From contig NZ_KQ033913.1 of NCBI RefSeq assembly GCF_000969835.1, forward strand, positions 1,627,716 to 1,691,715: 64,000 nt of DNA, given 5' to 3'. The notes below the pieces were generated by a model. The model searched no databases. It saw only the letters and a program-made list of their open reading frames with translations, and was not told where the DNA came from. Below, one piece after another: positions 44,821 through 52,873 of this stretch. Source of the DNA: Parabacteroides goldsteinii DSM 19448 = WAL 12034 (GTDB lineage Bacteria; Bacteroidota; Bacteroidia; Bacteroidales; Tannerellaceae). Within the stretch, counting starts at the first letter, position 1. Every line of letters begins with the position of its first letter. The translations under genes were made by a program, and so were the position numbers.

Positions 44821-46293
44821 TCAGCCGCACGAATCGCAGGGAGCTCCCATCGAATCTGCGCCTAGCATCATTCTTTCTATCGGACCATTCTGTCCCGGCT
44901 CATAGAAGAAGAGATTCTTCGAACCCTCTTCCTTCCAGTGATGCAGGATAGGGTCTATAAAACGCCAGCTTGCCTCCAACGCATCGCTGCGGGCATACAG
45001 GGTCGAATCGCCCAGCATGGCATCCAGCAACAGACGCTCGTAAGCATCCGGCAGGTGAGTTTTTGAAAGCGAGTCGTAACGGAATTCCATCCCGACCTGT
45101 TTCACGGTGAATCCGGCTCCCGGCATCTTCAGACCGAAACGCAGCGTGATACTTTCGTCCGGCTGGATACGGATAACCAGCTTATTGCATGAACTGCCCG
45201 AACACTGCCCGGCGAAAAGCTGATGCGGTGTCGATTTGAAATGGATGACAATCTCCGACGACTTTTCCGGCAACTTCTTACCCGTAAAGAAATAGAACGG
45301 GACACCACTCCAACGCCAGTTGTCAATGAAGAACTTCATGCCTACATACGTTTCGGTATTCGAATCGGGTGCGACATTCTTCTCCTCGCGATAACCGTCA
45401 TACTGACCGCGGACTACCCATTCATTCATCTCACGAATCGTATAGGGACGGATAGCACGGAAGACCTTCACAATCTCATCGCGAATCGGTTCCGGATCGA
45501 ACACGGCAGGCGATTCCATCGCCGCAAACGCCATCAATTGCATCAGGTGGTTCTGAACCATATCCCGCAAGGCGCCTGCCCCGTCATAATACTTGCCGCG
45601 GTTCTCCACACCTAGCGTTTCGGAGGCGCTTATCTCGACTGAATCCACATAATTCCGGTTCCAAAGGGGTTCGAAAATACCGTTGGAAAAACGGAGTACC
45701 AGGATATTCTGCACCGTCTCTTTTCCCAAATAATGGTCGATACGGTAAATCTCCTCCTCTTCGAAAATACGACAGAGATGCTTGTTCAGTTCCTGGGCCG
45801 TCTCGAGACTTGTGCCGAACGGCTTCTCCACAATCACGCGGCGCCATCCGTCTTCCGTATCAGCCACATTCATGCCGTTTTCCTGAAGATACTTGGGTAC
45901 CAATTCGTACATCAGCGGCGGAGTGGCCAGGTAATAGATAATCCTGTCCGGGATATTTTCCTGTTGCTGCAACGAATGGATACGGTCTTTCAGTTTTACA
46001 TATTCGGCGGAGTTGGTTGAATCGAATGCCAGGTAGAACAGAATCCGGAGGAATTTATCCAGTTCTGCGCTGTTTGTTTCCTTATTTCCCCTTGCTTCCA
46101 GGATGTGTTTACGCTGTTCGGCACGAAACTCTTCGTCCGTGTATCCCGTACGGGCCGCACCCAATATAGCGAAATGTTCGGGTAACATATCGCCAATGAA
46201 CAATTCAAAAAGTGCCGGAAGCAACTTGCGGCCTGTCAGGTCGCCCGATGCTCCGAAAATAACCAGGAGTTGACTGTCTGCTCTTTTCATCAT
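44821..46293 (-). CDS. zwf: Glucose-6-phosphate 1-dehydrogenase
   Basis: 490 residues from ATG 46293, preceded by GGAGGG with 5-nt spacing. It makes NADPH by oxidising glucose-6-phosphate. The nucleotide-binding motif is FGASGDLTGRKLLPAL, and the active-site signature RIDHYLGKETVQNILVLRF is complete with its Lys and His. The protein ends in Cys-rich GAPCDSCG. It lies between gnd (12-nt gap) and pgl, so the three oxidative pentose-phosphate enzymes are together. Confidence 0.97.
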   Translation of the reverse strand: MMKRADSQLLVIFGASGDLTGRKLLPALFELFIGDMLPEHFAILGAARTGYTDEEFRAEQRKHILEARGNKETNSAELDKFLRILFYLAFDSTNSAEYVKLKDRIHSLQQQENIPDRIIYYLATPPLMYELVPKYLQENGMNVADTEDGWRRVIVEKPFGTSLETAQELNKHLCRIFEEEEIYRIDHYLGKETVQNILVLRFSNGIFEPLWNRNYVDSVEISASETLGVENRGKYYDGAGALRDMVQNHLMQLMAFAAMESPAVFDPEPIRDEIVKVFRAIRPYTIREMNEWVVRGQYDGYREEKNVAPDSNTETYVGMKFFIDNWRWSGVPFYFFTGKKLPEKSSEIVIHFKSTPHQLFAGQCSGSSCNKLVIRIQPDESITLRFGLKMPGAGFTVKQVGMEFRYDSLSKTHLPDAYERLLLDAMLGDSTLYARSDALEASWRFIDPILHHWKEEGSKNLFFYEPGQNGPIERMMLGADSMGAPCDSCG

Positions 46294-46305
46294 CAAGTCC
46301 CTCCT

Positions 46306-47760
46306 TTATACAGTATAAGTTCCTGAAACTGTGTTACCGCCTTCGCCCGTCCAGTTGGTGTGGAAGAAAATGCCGCGGTCACGATCTACTCTCTCATAGG
46401 TATGCGCACCGAAATAGTCACGCTGTGCCTGAATCAGGTTGGCAGCCGAATTGAGCGTGCGCAAGCCGTCGAAATAACTCAGGGCCGAACTCATGGCCGG
46501 CAAGGCTACGCCACTCAGGGCGCCTTCTGCAACCACCTTACGCCAAGAAGGCAAAGCGACCTGTATCTTGGTGCGGAAGAAGTCGTCGAACAGGAGGTTC
46601 TGCAACTCCGGATTCTTCCTGTACGCATCCGTAATCTTCTGCAAGAATACGGAACGGATAATACAGCCTTTACGCCATATCTGTGCAATCGTGCCGAAGT
46701 CCAGGTTCCATCCGTAACGTTCGGAAGCGCGGCGAATCAAAGAAAAACCTTGTGCATAAGAAATCAGCTTCGCAGCATACAAAGCCTGACGAATCTCTTC
46801 CACATACAGGTTCTCACCCAGTTCGACAGGTTCGGGATACAATCCGGAAGCCTTTTCGCGTTCAGACGACAGGGCCGACAGCATACGGGCATAAACAGCT
46901 TCCGTAATCAGTGTCAACGGATCGTTTTCGTCCATTGCTGCGATGGCGCTCCATTTGCCGGTTCCTTTCTGTCCGGCGACATCCAGGATTTTGTCCAGCA
47001 ACGGTTTGCCGTCTTCGTCGCGGAAGCGGAGGATATTCTTTGTAATCTCAATCAGGAAACTGTCCAGTTCCCCTTTGTTCCATTCTTCAAAGACGACAGC
47101 CATTTCGTCATCATCCAGTCCTTTACGGTTCTTCAGCAAAGAATAGGCTTCGGAGATTAACTGCATGTCGCCATACTCAATCCCGTTATGCACCATCTTC
47201 ACGAAATGTCCGGCACCGCCCGTGCCTATCCATTGACAACAGGGAGTCCCATCGTCGAGCTTGGCTGCAATGCCTTGCAATATGTCCTTTACAATTGGCC
47301 ATGCTTCGGGAGAACCTCCGGGCATCACAGACGGGCCGTGCAGGGCACCTTCCTCGCCGCCTGAAATACCGCTACCGACAAAATAAAGACCTTTTGCCTC
47401 CACTTCCTTCACACGGCGTTCCGTATCGTGGAAATCGGAATTACCACCGTCAATAATCACATCGCCGGGCGACATGTGGGGCAGCAGTTGTTCAATCATC
47501 TCATCGACCGGAGCGCCTGCCTTAATCATCATCATGATGACACGCGGACGCTTAACGGCTTCCACCAGTTCCTCGATAGAATGGGCCGGGATAAAATTCT
47601 TCCCCTTGCCGCGGCCGTTCACAAAACGGTCCACCACCCCTTCCTCACCGGGGAAACTACGGTTATATACAGCAACGGTAAAACCTTTGCTTTCCATGTT
47701 CAGAGCCAGGTTCTCACCCATAACGGCGAGACCTATCAGTCCGATATCTGCTTTTTTCAT
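46306..47760 (-). CDS. gnd: 6-phosphogluconate dehydrogenase (decarboxylating)
   Basis: 484 residues, normal for the long dimeric form. It converts 6-phosphogluconate to ribulose-5-phosphate and CO2 with NADPH formation. The Rossmann motif is GLIGLAVMGENLALNM, the substrate region is GGEEGALHGPSVMPGG, and the catalytic signature ILDVAGQKGTGKWSAIAA is intact. The gene lies 23 nt after rclA and 12 nt before zwf on the same strand, suggesting one transcript. Confidence 0.97.
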   Translation of the reverse strand: MKKADIGLIGLAVMGENLALNMESKGFTVAVYNRSFPGEEGVVDRFVNGRGKGKNFIPAHSIEELVEAVKRPRVIMMMIKAGAPVDEMIEQLLPHMSPGDVIIDGGNSDFHDTERRVKEVEAKGLYFVGSGISGGEEGALHGPSVMPGGSPEAWPIVKDILQGIAAKLDDGTPCCQWIGTGGAGHFVKMVHNGIEYGDMQLISEAYSLLKNRKGLDDDEMAVVFEEWNKGELDSFLIEITKNILRFRDEDGKPLLDKILDVAGQKGTGKWSAIAAMDENDPLTLITEAVYARMLSALSSEREKASGLYPEPVELGENLYVEEIRQALYAAKLISYAQGFSLIRRASERYGWNLDFGTIAQIWRKGCIIRSVFLQKITDAYRKNPELQNLLFDDFFRTKIQVALPSWRKVVAEGALSGVALPAMSSALSYFDGLRTLNSAANLIQAQRDYFGAHTYERVDRDRGIFFHTNWTGEGGNTVSGTYTV

Positions 47761-47783
47761 GTTCTGTTCTATTTTATATTTCG

Positions 47784-49160
47784 TTATTTTATCAATGCAA
47801 ACAAATCGTTCAACGATTCACTCATCGAAGGATGCGTATAAATGCTATCCCTCAGGAATGTGTAATCTTTTCCCGCCCGTATAGCCAGCGAGACGGTATT
47901 GATAACCTCCGTCGATTCGGCGCAGAAGAGGGTACAACCCAGTATCTCGCCTGTTTCCGTATCGACAATCGCTTTCAGTAGGCCATCCGTCTGCTCGAAA
48001 GTACGTGTTCGCGGGAATGCCGCCGCCGGAATCCGTGCGATACTTATCTTTCTTCCCGAACGCAAGGCCTCTTCTTCTCCCATACCGATACGCGACAAAG
48101 GCGGGTCGATGAAAACGGAGTAAGCCACAGCGACACGGTCATCTTTCGTACGGCGTCCGCTACCGAACAGTTCATCCTTTATCACCCGGTAATCGTCCAG
48201 GGAGATGTAAGTGAACTGGAGTCCGCCTGTCACATCGCCCATGGCCCATATATCGGGCACGTTCGTATGCAGGTGTTCGTCTACCACGATTGCACCACGG
48301 TCGGAAACCTGTATGCCTGCGGCTTCCGTATTCAGGTCCGTCGTGTTCGGACGGCGTCCGGTTGCCAGCAGCACAGCGTCGGCGGGAAGTTGTACTTCGT
48401 TTCCTTCTTTCTCTTTATATGTTATAACAGCTCCGGCGTCATTGTGTTCAATCGACTGCACCAAAGCATTCAGATGAATAGTAATTCCTTTCTTTTCCAA
48501 TACTGTTTTTACCGCCTCGGCAATATCACGGTCTTCACGGGCAATAAACTTGTCGCCTCCTTCAAGCACGGTCACTTCGGAACCGAAGCCGGCAAACATG
48601 GAGGCAAACTCAAGGCCGATATAACCGCCGCCTACAATCACCAGCCGGCGCGGTAACTTATCCAGTTCCATAATAGAAGTACTGGTATAAACATACGGAT
48701 TACCTTCCAGTCCCTTGATTGACGGAATTATGGTGGAAGCGCCCGTATTGATGAATATCTTTTCGCCCTCCAGGAGAAGGGTTTCATTGCCTGCTTTCAC
48801 TTCTATTTCATGAGGAGAACGAAAAGAAGCGATACCGGTATAGACCGTGACGGTGTCTTTCGAATCGAGGTTATCGAAATTCTTTTTGCGTAAAAAGGCA
48901 GTCAGTTCCCTTTTTCCGGCAATAGCATTCCGGAATTCCTCTGCGTATTGCTCAAAAGAAGAGGGTTTCCTGTATTGAGTTACTTTCGACATGTGTACCA
49001 GCCTTTTTGTCGGGATACAACCTATATTGATACAAGTTCCGCCATACATACCAGCCGAACGTTCAATAATGGCTACGTTCCAGCCTCTCGTTCCCAACTC
49101 TGCGGCCAAAGTCTTGCCGGCCTTACCAAACCCAATGATTATCGCATCATACTTTTTCAT
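47784..49160 (-). CDS. rclA: RclA-like FAD-dependent pyridine nucleotide-disulfide oxidoreductase
   Basis: 458 residues. The protein follows E. coli RclA closely along its length: start AIIIGFGKAGKTLAAELGTRG, redox disulfide GGTCINIGCIPTKRLVHM (Cys pair near 43 and 48), second dinucleotide fold VIVGGGYIGLEFASMFAGFG, IWAMGDVTGGLQFTYISLDD, and the end IYTHPSMSESLNDLF. RclA in E. coli protects against reactive chlorine and reduces Cu(II) using NAD(P)H (family knowledge). Here it is first in a run with gnd, zwf and pgl, which regenerate NADPH. A -7 box lies at 49293-49300 and a 22-bp dyad array further upstream. The usual RclR regulator gene is not next to it. Confidence 0.9.
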   Translation of the reverse strand: MKKYDAIIIGFGKAGKTLAAELGTRGWNVAIIERSAGMYGGTCINIGCIPTKRLVHMSKVTQYRKPSSFEQYAEEFRNAIAGKRELTAFLRKKNFDNLDSKDTVTVYTGIASFRSPHEIEVKAGNETLLLEGEKIFINTGASTIIPSIKGLEGNPYVYTSTSIMELDKLPRRLVIVGGGYIGLEFASMFAGFGSEVTVLEGGDKFIAREDRDIAEAVKTVLEKKGITIHLNALVQSIEHNDAGAVITYKEKEGNEVQLPADAVLLATGRRPNTTDLNTEAAGIQVSDRGAIVVDEHLHTNVPDIWAMGDVTGGLQFTYISLDDYRVIKDELFGSGRRTKDDRVAVAYSVFIDPPLSRIGMGEEEALRSGRKISIARIPAAAFPRTRTFEQTDGLLKAIVDTETGEILGCTLFCAESTEVINTVSLAIRAGKDYTFLRDSIYTHPSMSESLNDLFALIK

Positions 49161-49292
49161 CTTTCGTTTCTCCTCTTTTAAGTTAGTTATTAACAGAACA
49201 TTCGTTTTAACCTAATTGTTCGTAAAATTTATCTATATTCCAATATTTATTATCTATCAGCCTCCCCGCTTAAAACGCAAAGGATGACAATA

Positions 49293-49300
49293 CAAAAGTA
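49293..49300 (-). promoter_or_regulatory. -7 promoter box for the rclA-gnd-zwf-pgl run
   Basis: Minus-strand TACTTTTG matches TAnnTTTG, 133 bp before the rclA start. No TTTG is seen at the -33 position, so it may need an activator. The DNA from here to 49398 is AT-rich without a gene. Confidence 0.45.
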
Positions 49301-49398
49301 GAGAAAGCGACTAGTTAAGGGAATGGTCATTTTTCCTATTGAGTTGGCAATTTGTCATTCACTGGGGAGCAAAATTCCGGACACAGCGGAGCGGCTTC

Positions 49399-49508
49399 AG
49401 TTTCCTGCTTAGGAAATGCGAGTTTCTTCCGCAGGAAACTGGAGTTCCCCAGGCAGGAAATTGCAGTTTCCTAGGCAGGGAACTGGAGTTTCCTAAACGC
49501 GAAACTAC
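49399..49508. repeat. 22-bp dyad repeat array, locus C (5 units)
   Basis: Five units start at exactly 49399, 49421, 49443, 49465 and 49487. Each begins AGTTTC or AGTTCC and carries the complement (AGGAAA, AGGGAAC) 12 bp later, at 49411, 49433, 49455 and 49477. Thus half-sites alternate in orientation every 10-12 bp. The last unit ends GAAACTAC and is followed by GAGGAAACTGTAATCA (49509-49524), nearly the same tail as locus A. CCGGACACAGCGG lies just before the first unit. No open frame fits a 22-bp period. Confidence 0.88.
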
Positions 49509-49808
49509 GAGGAAACTGTAATCAGCTGAGCAATAATTGTATGTTAACGTTTTTAGTTGACTACTTTCAGTCTTATATATATAAAAGGTTGACTCGGTTT
49601 AAACTTAATAATAATAACGGTTGACTTATTTCTTGCTTATTTATGAAACAGGTTAACTCTACCTGCCAGTTTTTCGCAAAAATAATCAAAATCTCTATTC
49701 ACCCCAAACGGGTAATGAAAAAACCACCGCGGAGGTTTGCCATACGGCTGGAGGCGCGAAGCCTCCAAAGAGTCTTAGGTTATAATCAGTCCTTACTTAA
49801 TGGAAGAT

Positions 49809-50711
49809 CTATCCTGTCATCCCCATCTCTTTCAGCCTTTTAATAGCTCTTTCACGGTAACTTATCCATCTTTTCTTCAGCTCTCCTTCACCTTCGGCGG
49901 CCTCGGAAGGTGTCATTCCGTCCAGGCTCCAGTGAGGGCGTTCGTGATTGTAAAACTCCACAGCAACTTTAACGGCAGCCTTTACTTCCCGGATTCGATA
50001 GAATACCATTCCTTTAAGCAGTTCATTCTTTATGGTATTGTTCACACGCTCGGCTACCGCATTATCCTTGGGATTTCCACTCTCTGTCATGCTTATGCGT
50101 ATTTGGCAATCTTTCAAACGGCCCGTATAAGCATAGCTGGCATATTGTACACCACGATCGGAGTGATGGATTAACCCTGAGAGGTCTTTGCCGGCATAAT
50201 GTCTGATGGCCATTTCCAGGGCCTCCTGAGGATATATCGTTTCTAATGTCTCCCCTACGCTATATCCTACGATTTCTTTCGTATAATAATCCGTCACCAG
50301 CGAAAGGTAACAGAATGTATATTCACCCGTAACAGGGTTTACCCAAAGAGGTATATAGGTTATGTCGCTAACTATCACCTGGCAAGGGCGATTGGGTATC
50401 AACTCTTTAACCAGATTCGGATAAAGCGGAAGGTCGTGGTTGGAGTCCGTTGTTGCAATACGCCGCCTGCGCTTACGTACTTTCAAGCCATATCGTTCTA
50501 TGATGTCATAGAAACGATTGTAGCCAACGCTGTGTTCTTCTCCGAACCTGCGACGGTACATCAACCAAAGCTTATTGCCACCAATGCCGGGAGCTTTCTG
50601 ACGTACTTCTTTAATAAATTCAATCACAAAGGATTCCCTGGCTAATTTGAACATTAATTTATCCACATGGTTATAGTAGGCTTGTTTACTTACACCAAGC
50701 AGACGACACAT
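49809..50711 (-). CDS. IS3-family transposase, OrfB part
   Basis: 300 residues from the ATG at 50711, but the frame is open further upstream through SWHQVASRLHTRD and KRLYGIVPMCRLLGVS, so the working enzyme is probably an OrfAB fusion. It is an rve/DDE integrase: first Asp in IVSDITYIPLW, second Asp in LIHHSDRGVQYAS, Glu in DNAVAERVNNTIKNE, with HERPHWSLDGMTP at the end. An HTH_21-type segment lies at residues 30-80. The -1 frameshift site is A7 at 50774-50780 in OrfA. Confidence 0.93.
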   Translation of the reverse strand: MCRLLGVSKQAYYNHVDKLMFKLARESFVIEFIKEVRQKAPGIGGNKLWLMYRRRFGEEHSVGYNRFYDIIERYGLKVRKRRRRIATTDSNHDLPLYPNLVKELIPNRPCQVIVSDITYIPLWVNPVTGEYTFCYLSLVTDYYTKEIVGYSVGETLETIYPQEALEMAIRHYAGKDLSGLIHHSDRGVQYASYAYTGRLKDCQIRISMTESGNPKDNAVAERVNNTIKNELLKGMVFYRIREVKAAVKVAVEFYNHERPHWSLDGMTPSEAAEGEGELKKRWISYRERAIKRLKEMGMTG

Positions 50712-50758
50712 AGGGACAATGCCGTAAAGCCTCTTGTCCCTGGTGTGAAGCCTGGATG

Positions 50759-51118
50759 CTACTTGGTGCCAGCTTTTTTTAGGTCGATACCATAAACTTC
50801 TTTGCCAAAGGCCACCATTTCTTCGTAAAAGTCAGCCCGAAGGCGTTCCTGAGCTAAATCCTTCTTGAGAGAGGCGATCTCACCCAGTAACTTTTTGTAA
50901 TCTTCCTCTGTTACCTCTTTGCCTTGTTTCTTCATCATTGCTGCTTTTTGGGGGGTATCAACCTCAAAGATAGTTAATGCACGGTAAACTCGAGAACGAC
51001 TTATACCCAGTTTTTCTACTATCGCGGCGACTTCCAGGCCTTCTACTACACGAAGGCGATAAATCTCATGACACATCAGATGATGCTCTCTCTCTTGATA
51101 ATAATTCTTCTTTTTCAT
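50759..51118 (-). CDS. IS3-family transposase, OrfA part
   Basis: 119 residues. A helix-turn-helix (VEGLEVAAIVEKLGISRSRV, residues about 25-45) binds the IS ends, and a leucine-rich coiled coil (LGEIASLKKDLAQERLRADF) lets it dimerise. Near its end the coding strand reads CTA AAA AAA GCT, an A7 slippery run (complement T7 at 50774-50780), 13 codons' distance or less from the stop. A -1 shift there enters the OrfB frame directly. Confidence 0.9.
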   Translation of the reverse strand: MKKKNYYQEREHHLMCHEIYRLRVVEGLEVAAIVEKLGISRSRVYRALTIFEVDTPQKAAMMKKQGKEVTEEDYKKLLGEIASLKKDLAQERLRADFYEEMVAFGKEVYGIDLKKAGTK

Positions 51119-51345
51119 TGTTGATTCTTTAAAGAGTCAACTTTATTTACAAAAAGACAAATACACTAATACAAAATTGAGGAATAGTAAGAAAACAGAT
51201 TCTATTACCTCTTGACAGCCGAAATAAGTAACATCATTTCCACAAATACAGAGAACGACAAAGATAGGCACAAAAACGGCCTCATTCCTGCCTTTCTCTA
51301 TTTATATTTTGATAACAATTAGACTATATATACAGAAATTTATCG

Positions 51346-51353
51346 TAAATTTG
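51346..51353 (+). promoter_or_regulatory. -7 promoter box for glyA
   Basis: TAAATTTG matches TAnnTTTG, 59 bp before the ATG. A TTTTG lies too far upstream (51308) to be a regular -33 box. The rest of 51142-51345 holds no gene; AGAGAA/TTCTCT and AGGCA/TGCCT pair around 51259-51300. Confidence 0.45.
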
Positions 51354-51412
51354 CGACGATTCTCTCATTTTGATAAGCAGAGAACTCATTGCAATAACCA
51401 ATTTTACATGTA

Positions 51413-52693
51413 ATGAAACAAGACAAGATCATTTTCGACATCATTGAAAAAGAACATCAGCGCCAGTTGAAAGGTATCGAGCTGATTGCTTCTGAAAACT
51501 TTGTGAGCGACCAGGTGATGCAAGCCATGGGAAGCTGCCTGACCAACAAATACGCCGAAGGTTATCCCGGCAAGCGTTATTATGGTGGTTGCGAGGTAGT
51601 AGACCAGAGCGAAACGATTGCTATCGAACGGTTGAAACAAATCTTCAATGCTGAATGGGCAAATGTCCAGCCTCACTCGGGAGCACAGGCAAATGCAGCC
51701 GTATTCCTGGCAGTTCTTAACCCAGGGGATACATTCCTCGGTTTGAATCTGGCACATGGCGGCCACCTTTCTCATGGTTCTCCCGTAAATAGTTCAGGTA
51801 TCCTATATAAAGCAACAGAATATAACGTAAAAGAAGAAACCGGACGCGTCGATTACGACCAGATGGAAGAAGTTGCACTGCGCGAAAAACCGAAATTGAT
51901 TGTCGGTGGCGGTTCTGCTTATTCACGTGAATGGGATTACAAACGTATGCGCGAAATCGCCGACAAAGTAGGCGCCCTGTTGATGATAGACATGGCTCAC
52001 CCTGCCGGTCTGATTGCTGCAGGTTTACTGAACAACCCGTTGGAATATGCCCACATCGTGACTTCTACGACTCATAAAACGCTGCGTGGTCCGCGTGGAG
52101 GTATCATCCTGTTAGGCAAAGACTTCGAAAACCCATGGGGAAAGAAGACTCCGAAAGGCGAAATCAAAAAGATGTCGCAGTTACTCGATTCAGCCGTATT
52201 CCCGGGAATCCAGGGAGGTCCGCTGGAACATGTAATTGCTGCTAAAGCCGTTTCTTTTGGCGAAGCACTGAAACCGGAATACAAAACATATCAGGCTCAG
52301 GTGAAGGCAAATGCAGCTGCTATGGCTAAAGCATTTATCGATAAGGGGTATAAGATTATTTCCGATGGTACGGACAATCACAGTATGCTGATAGACCTGC
52401 GTAAGAAATTCCCTGAACTGACCGGTAAGGTAGCTGAAAAAGCATTGGTTGCTGCCGACATCACTGTCAATAAGAACATGGTTCCGTTCGACAGCCGTTC
52501 AGCATTCCAGACTTCAGGTATCCGTGTCGGTACTCCGGCTATCACAACCCGTGGTGCCAAAGAACCGCTGATGGCTGAAATCGTTGAATTAATCGACACT
52601 GTTCTTTCTGCTCCCGAATGTGATAAGACAATCACCGCTGTTCGCGAAAAAGTAAACAGCATCATGAAAGAATATCCAATCTTCGCATGGTAA
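51413..52693 (+). CDS. glyA: Serine hydroxymethyltransferase
   Basis: 426 residues, typical. It interconverts serine and glycine while loading tetrahydrofolate with a one-carbon unit, in the cytoplasm with PLP. The N-terminal part has LIASENFVS and [14 protein letters not shown], and the PLP-lysine signature is [17 protein letters not shown] near residue 225. [13 protein letters not shown] carries the cofactor Asp and His. It is monocistronic, starting 272 bp after the IS3 element, and ends at the hairpin at 52701-52736. Confidence 0.98.
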   Translation: MKQDKIIFDIIEKEHQRQLKGIELIASENFVSDQVMQAMGSCLTNKYAEGYPGKRYYGGCEVVDQSETIAIERLKQIFNAEWANVQPHSGAQANAAVFLAVLNPGDTFLGLNLAHGGHLSHGSPVNSSGILYKATEYNVKEETGRVDYDQMEEVALREKPKLIVGGGSAYSREWDYKRMREIADKVGALLMIDMAHPAGLIAAGLLNNPLEYAHIVTSTTHKTLRGPRGGIILLGKDFENPWGKKTPKGEIKKMSQLLDSAVFPGIQGGPLEHVIAAKAVSFGEALKPEYKTYQAQVKANAAAMAKAFIDKGYKIISDGTDNHSMLIDLRKKFPELTGKVAEKALVAADITVNKNMVPFDSRSAFQTSGIRVGTPAITTRGAKEPLMAEIVELIDTVLSAPECDKTITAVREKVNSIMKEYPIFAW

Positions 52694-52700
52694 AATACCT

Positions 52701-52736
52701 TGTATAGGGCCGGCACTAAACCGCTGTCCCTATACA
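52701..52736 (+). terminator. Hairpin after glyA
   Basis: TGTATAGGG (52701-52709) pairs with CCCTATACA (52728-52736), with an inner CGG/CCG. An AT-rich tract rather than a T run follows. Confidence 0.6.
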
Positions 52737-52803
52737 TTATATTATATATAGTATATAAATACCGTATAAGCGGCAAAAATATCTGTTTAACCGGAGTAAA
52801 TAC

Positions 52804-52831
52804 CGGGACGACCGCTAGGGCCGCCCCTACG
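52804..52831. repeat. Short interspersed hairpin remnant
   Basis: GGGACGACC-gcta-GGGCCGCCCC forms an imperfect stem. It resembles the GGGCGACC...GGTCGCCC phrase scattered between genes in many bacterial genomes. It lies in the leader of the GH20 gene. Confidence 0.35.
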
Positions 52832-52873
52832 AAAAACAAAATTCACAATTATCTATAAACTTATCTTTATAAC

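Larger units (their letters stand above)
49588..51141 (-). mobile_element. IS3-family insertion sequence
   Basis: An orfA/orfB pair with a slippery A7 site is bounded by inverted ends: GTTGACTCggTTTAAA at 49588-49603 and the complement of GTTGACTCTTTAAA at 51128-51141. Further GTTGACT-like phrases at 49620 and GTTAACTC at 49652 lie inside the left end. Two hairpins (AAACCaCCGCGGaGGTTT at 49723-49740; GGAGGC/GCCTCC near 49752-49768) lie after orfB and may block read-through. No target duplication is evident next to these ends, so exact borders could be off by several bases. Both reading frames are intact, so it may be active. Confidence 0.75.

Noticed and set aside
49399..49508. CRISPR array
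   Set aside because: Repeats touch each other with 22-bp period and no unique 30-bp spacers, and there are no cas genes in the window.
49809..51118. Transposase split as a pseudogene
   Set aside because: The A7 slippery site explains the two frames as the normal IS3 arrangement; no stop interrupts the shifted reading.
51142..51345. Glycine riboswitch or other leader RNA before glyA
   Set aside because: No conserved glycine aptamer core was seen; only short scattered complementarity.
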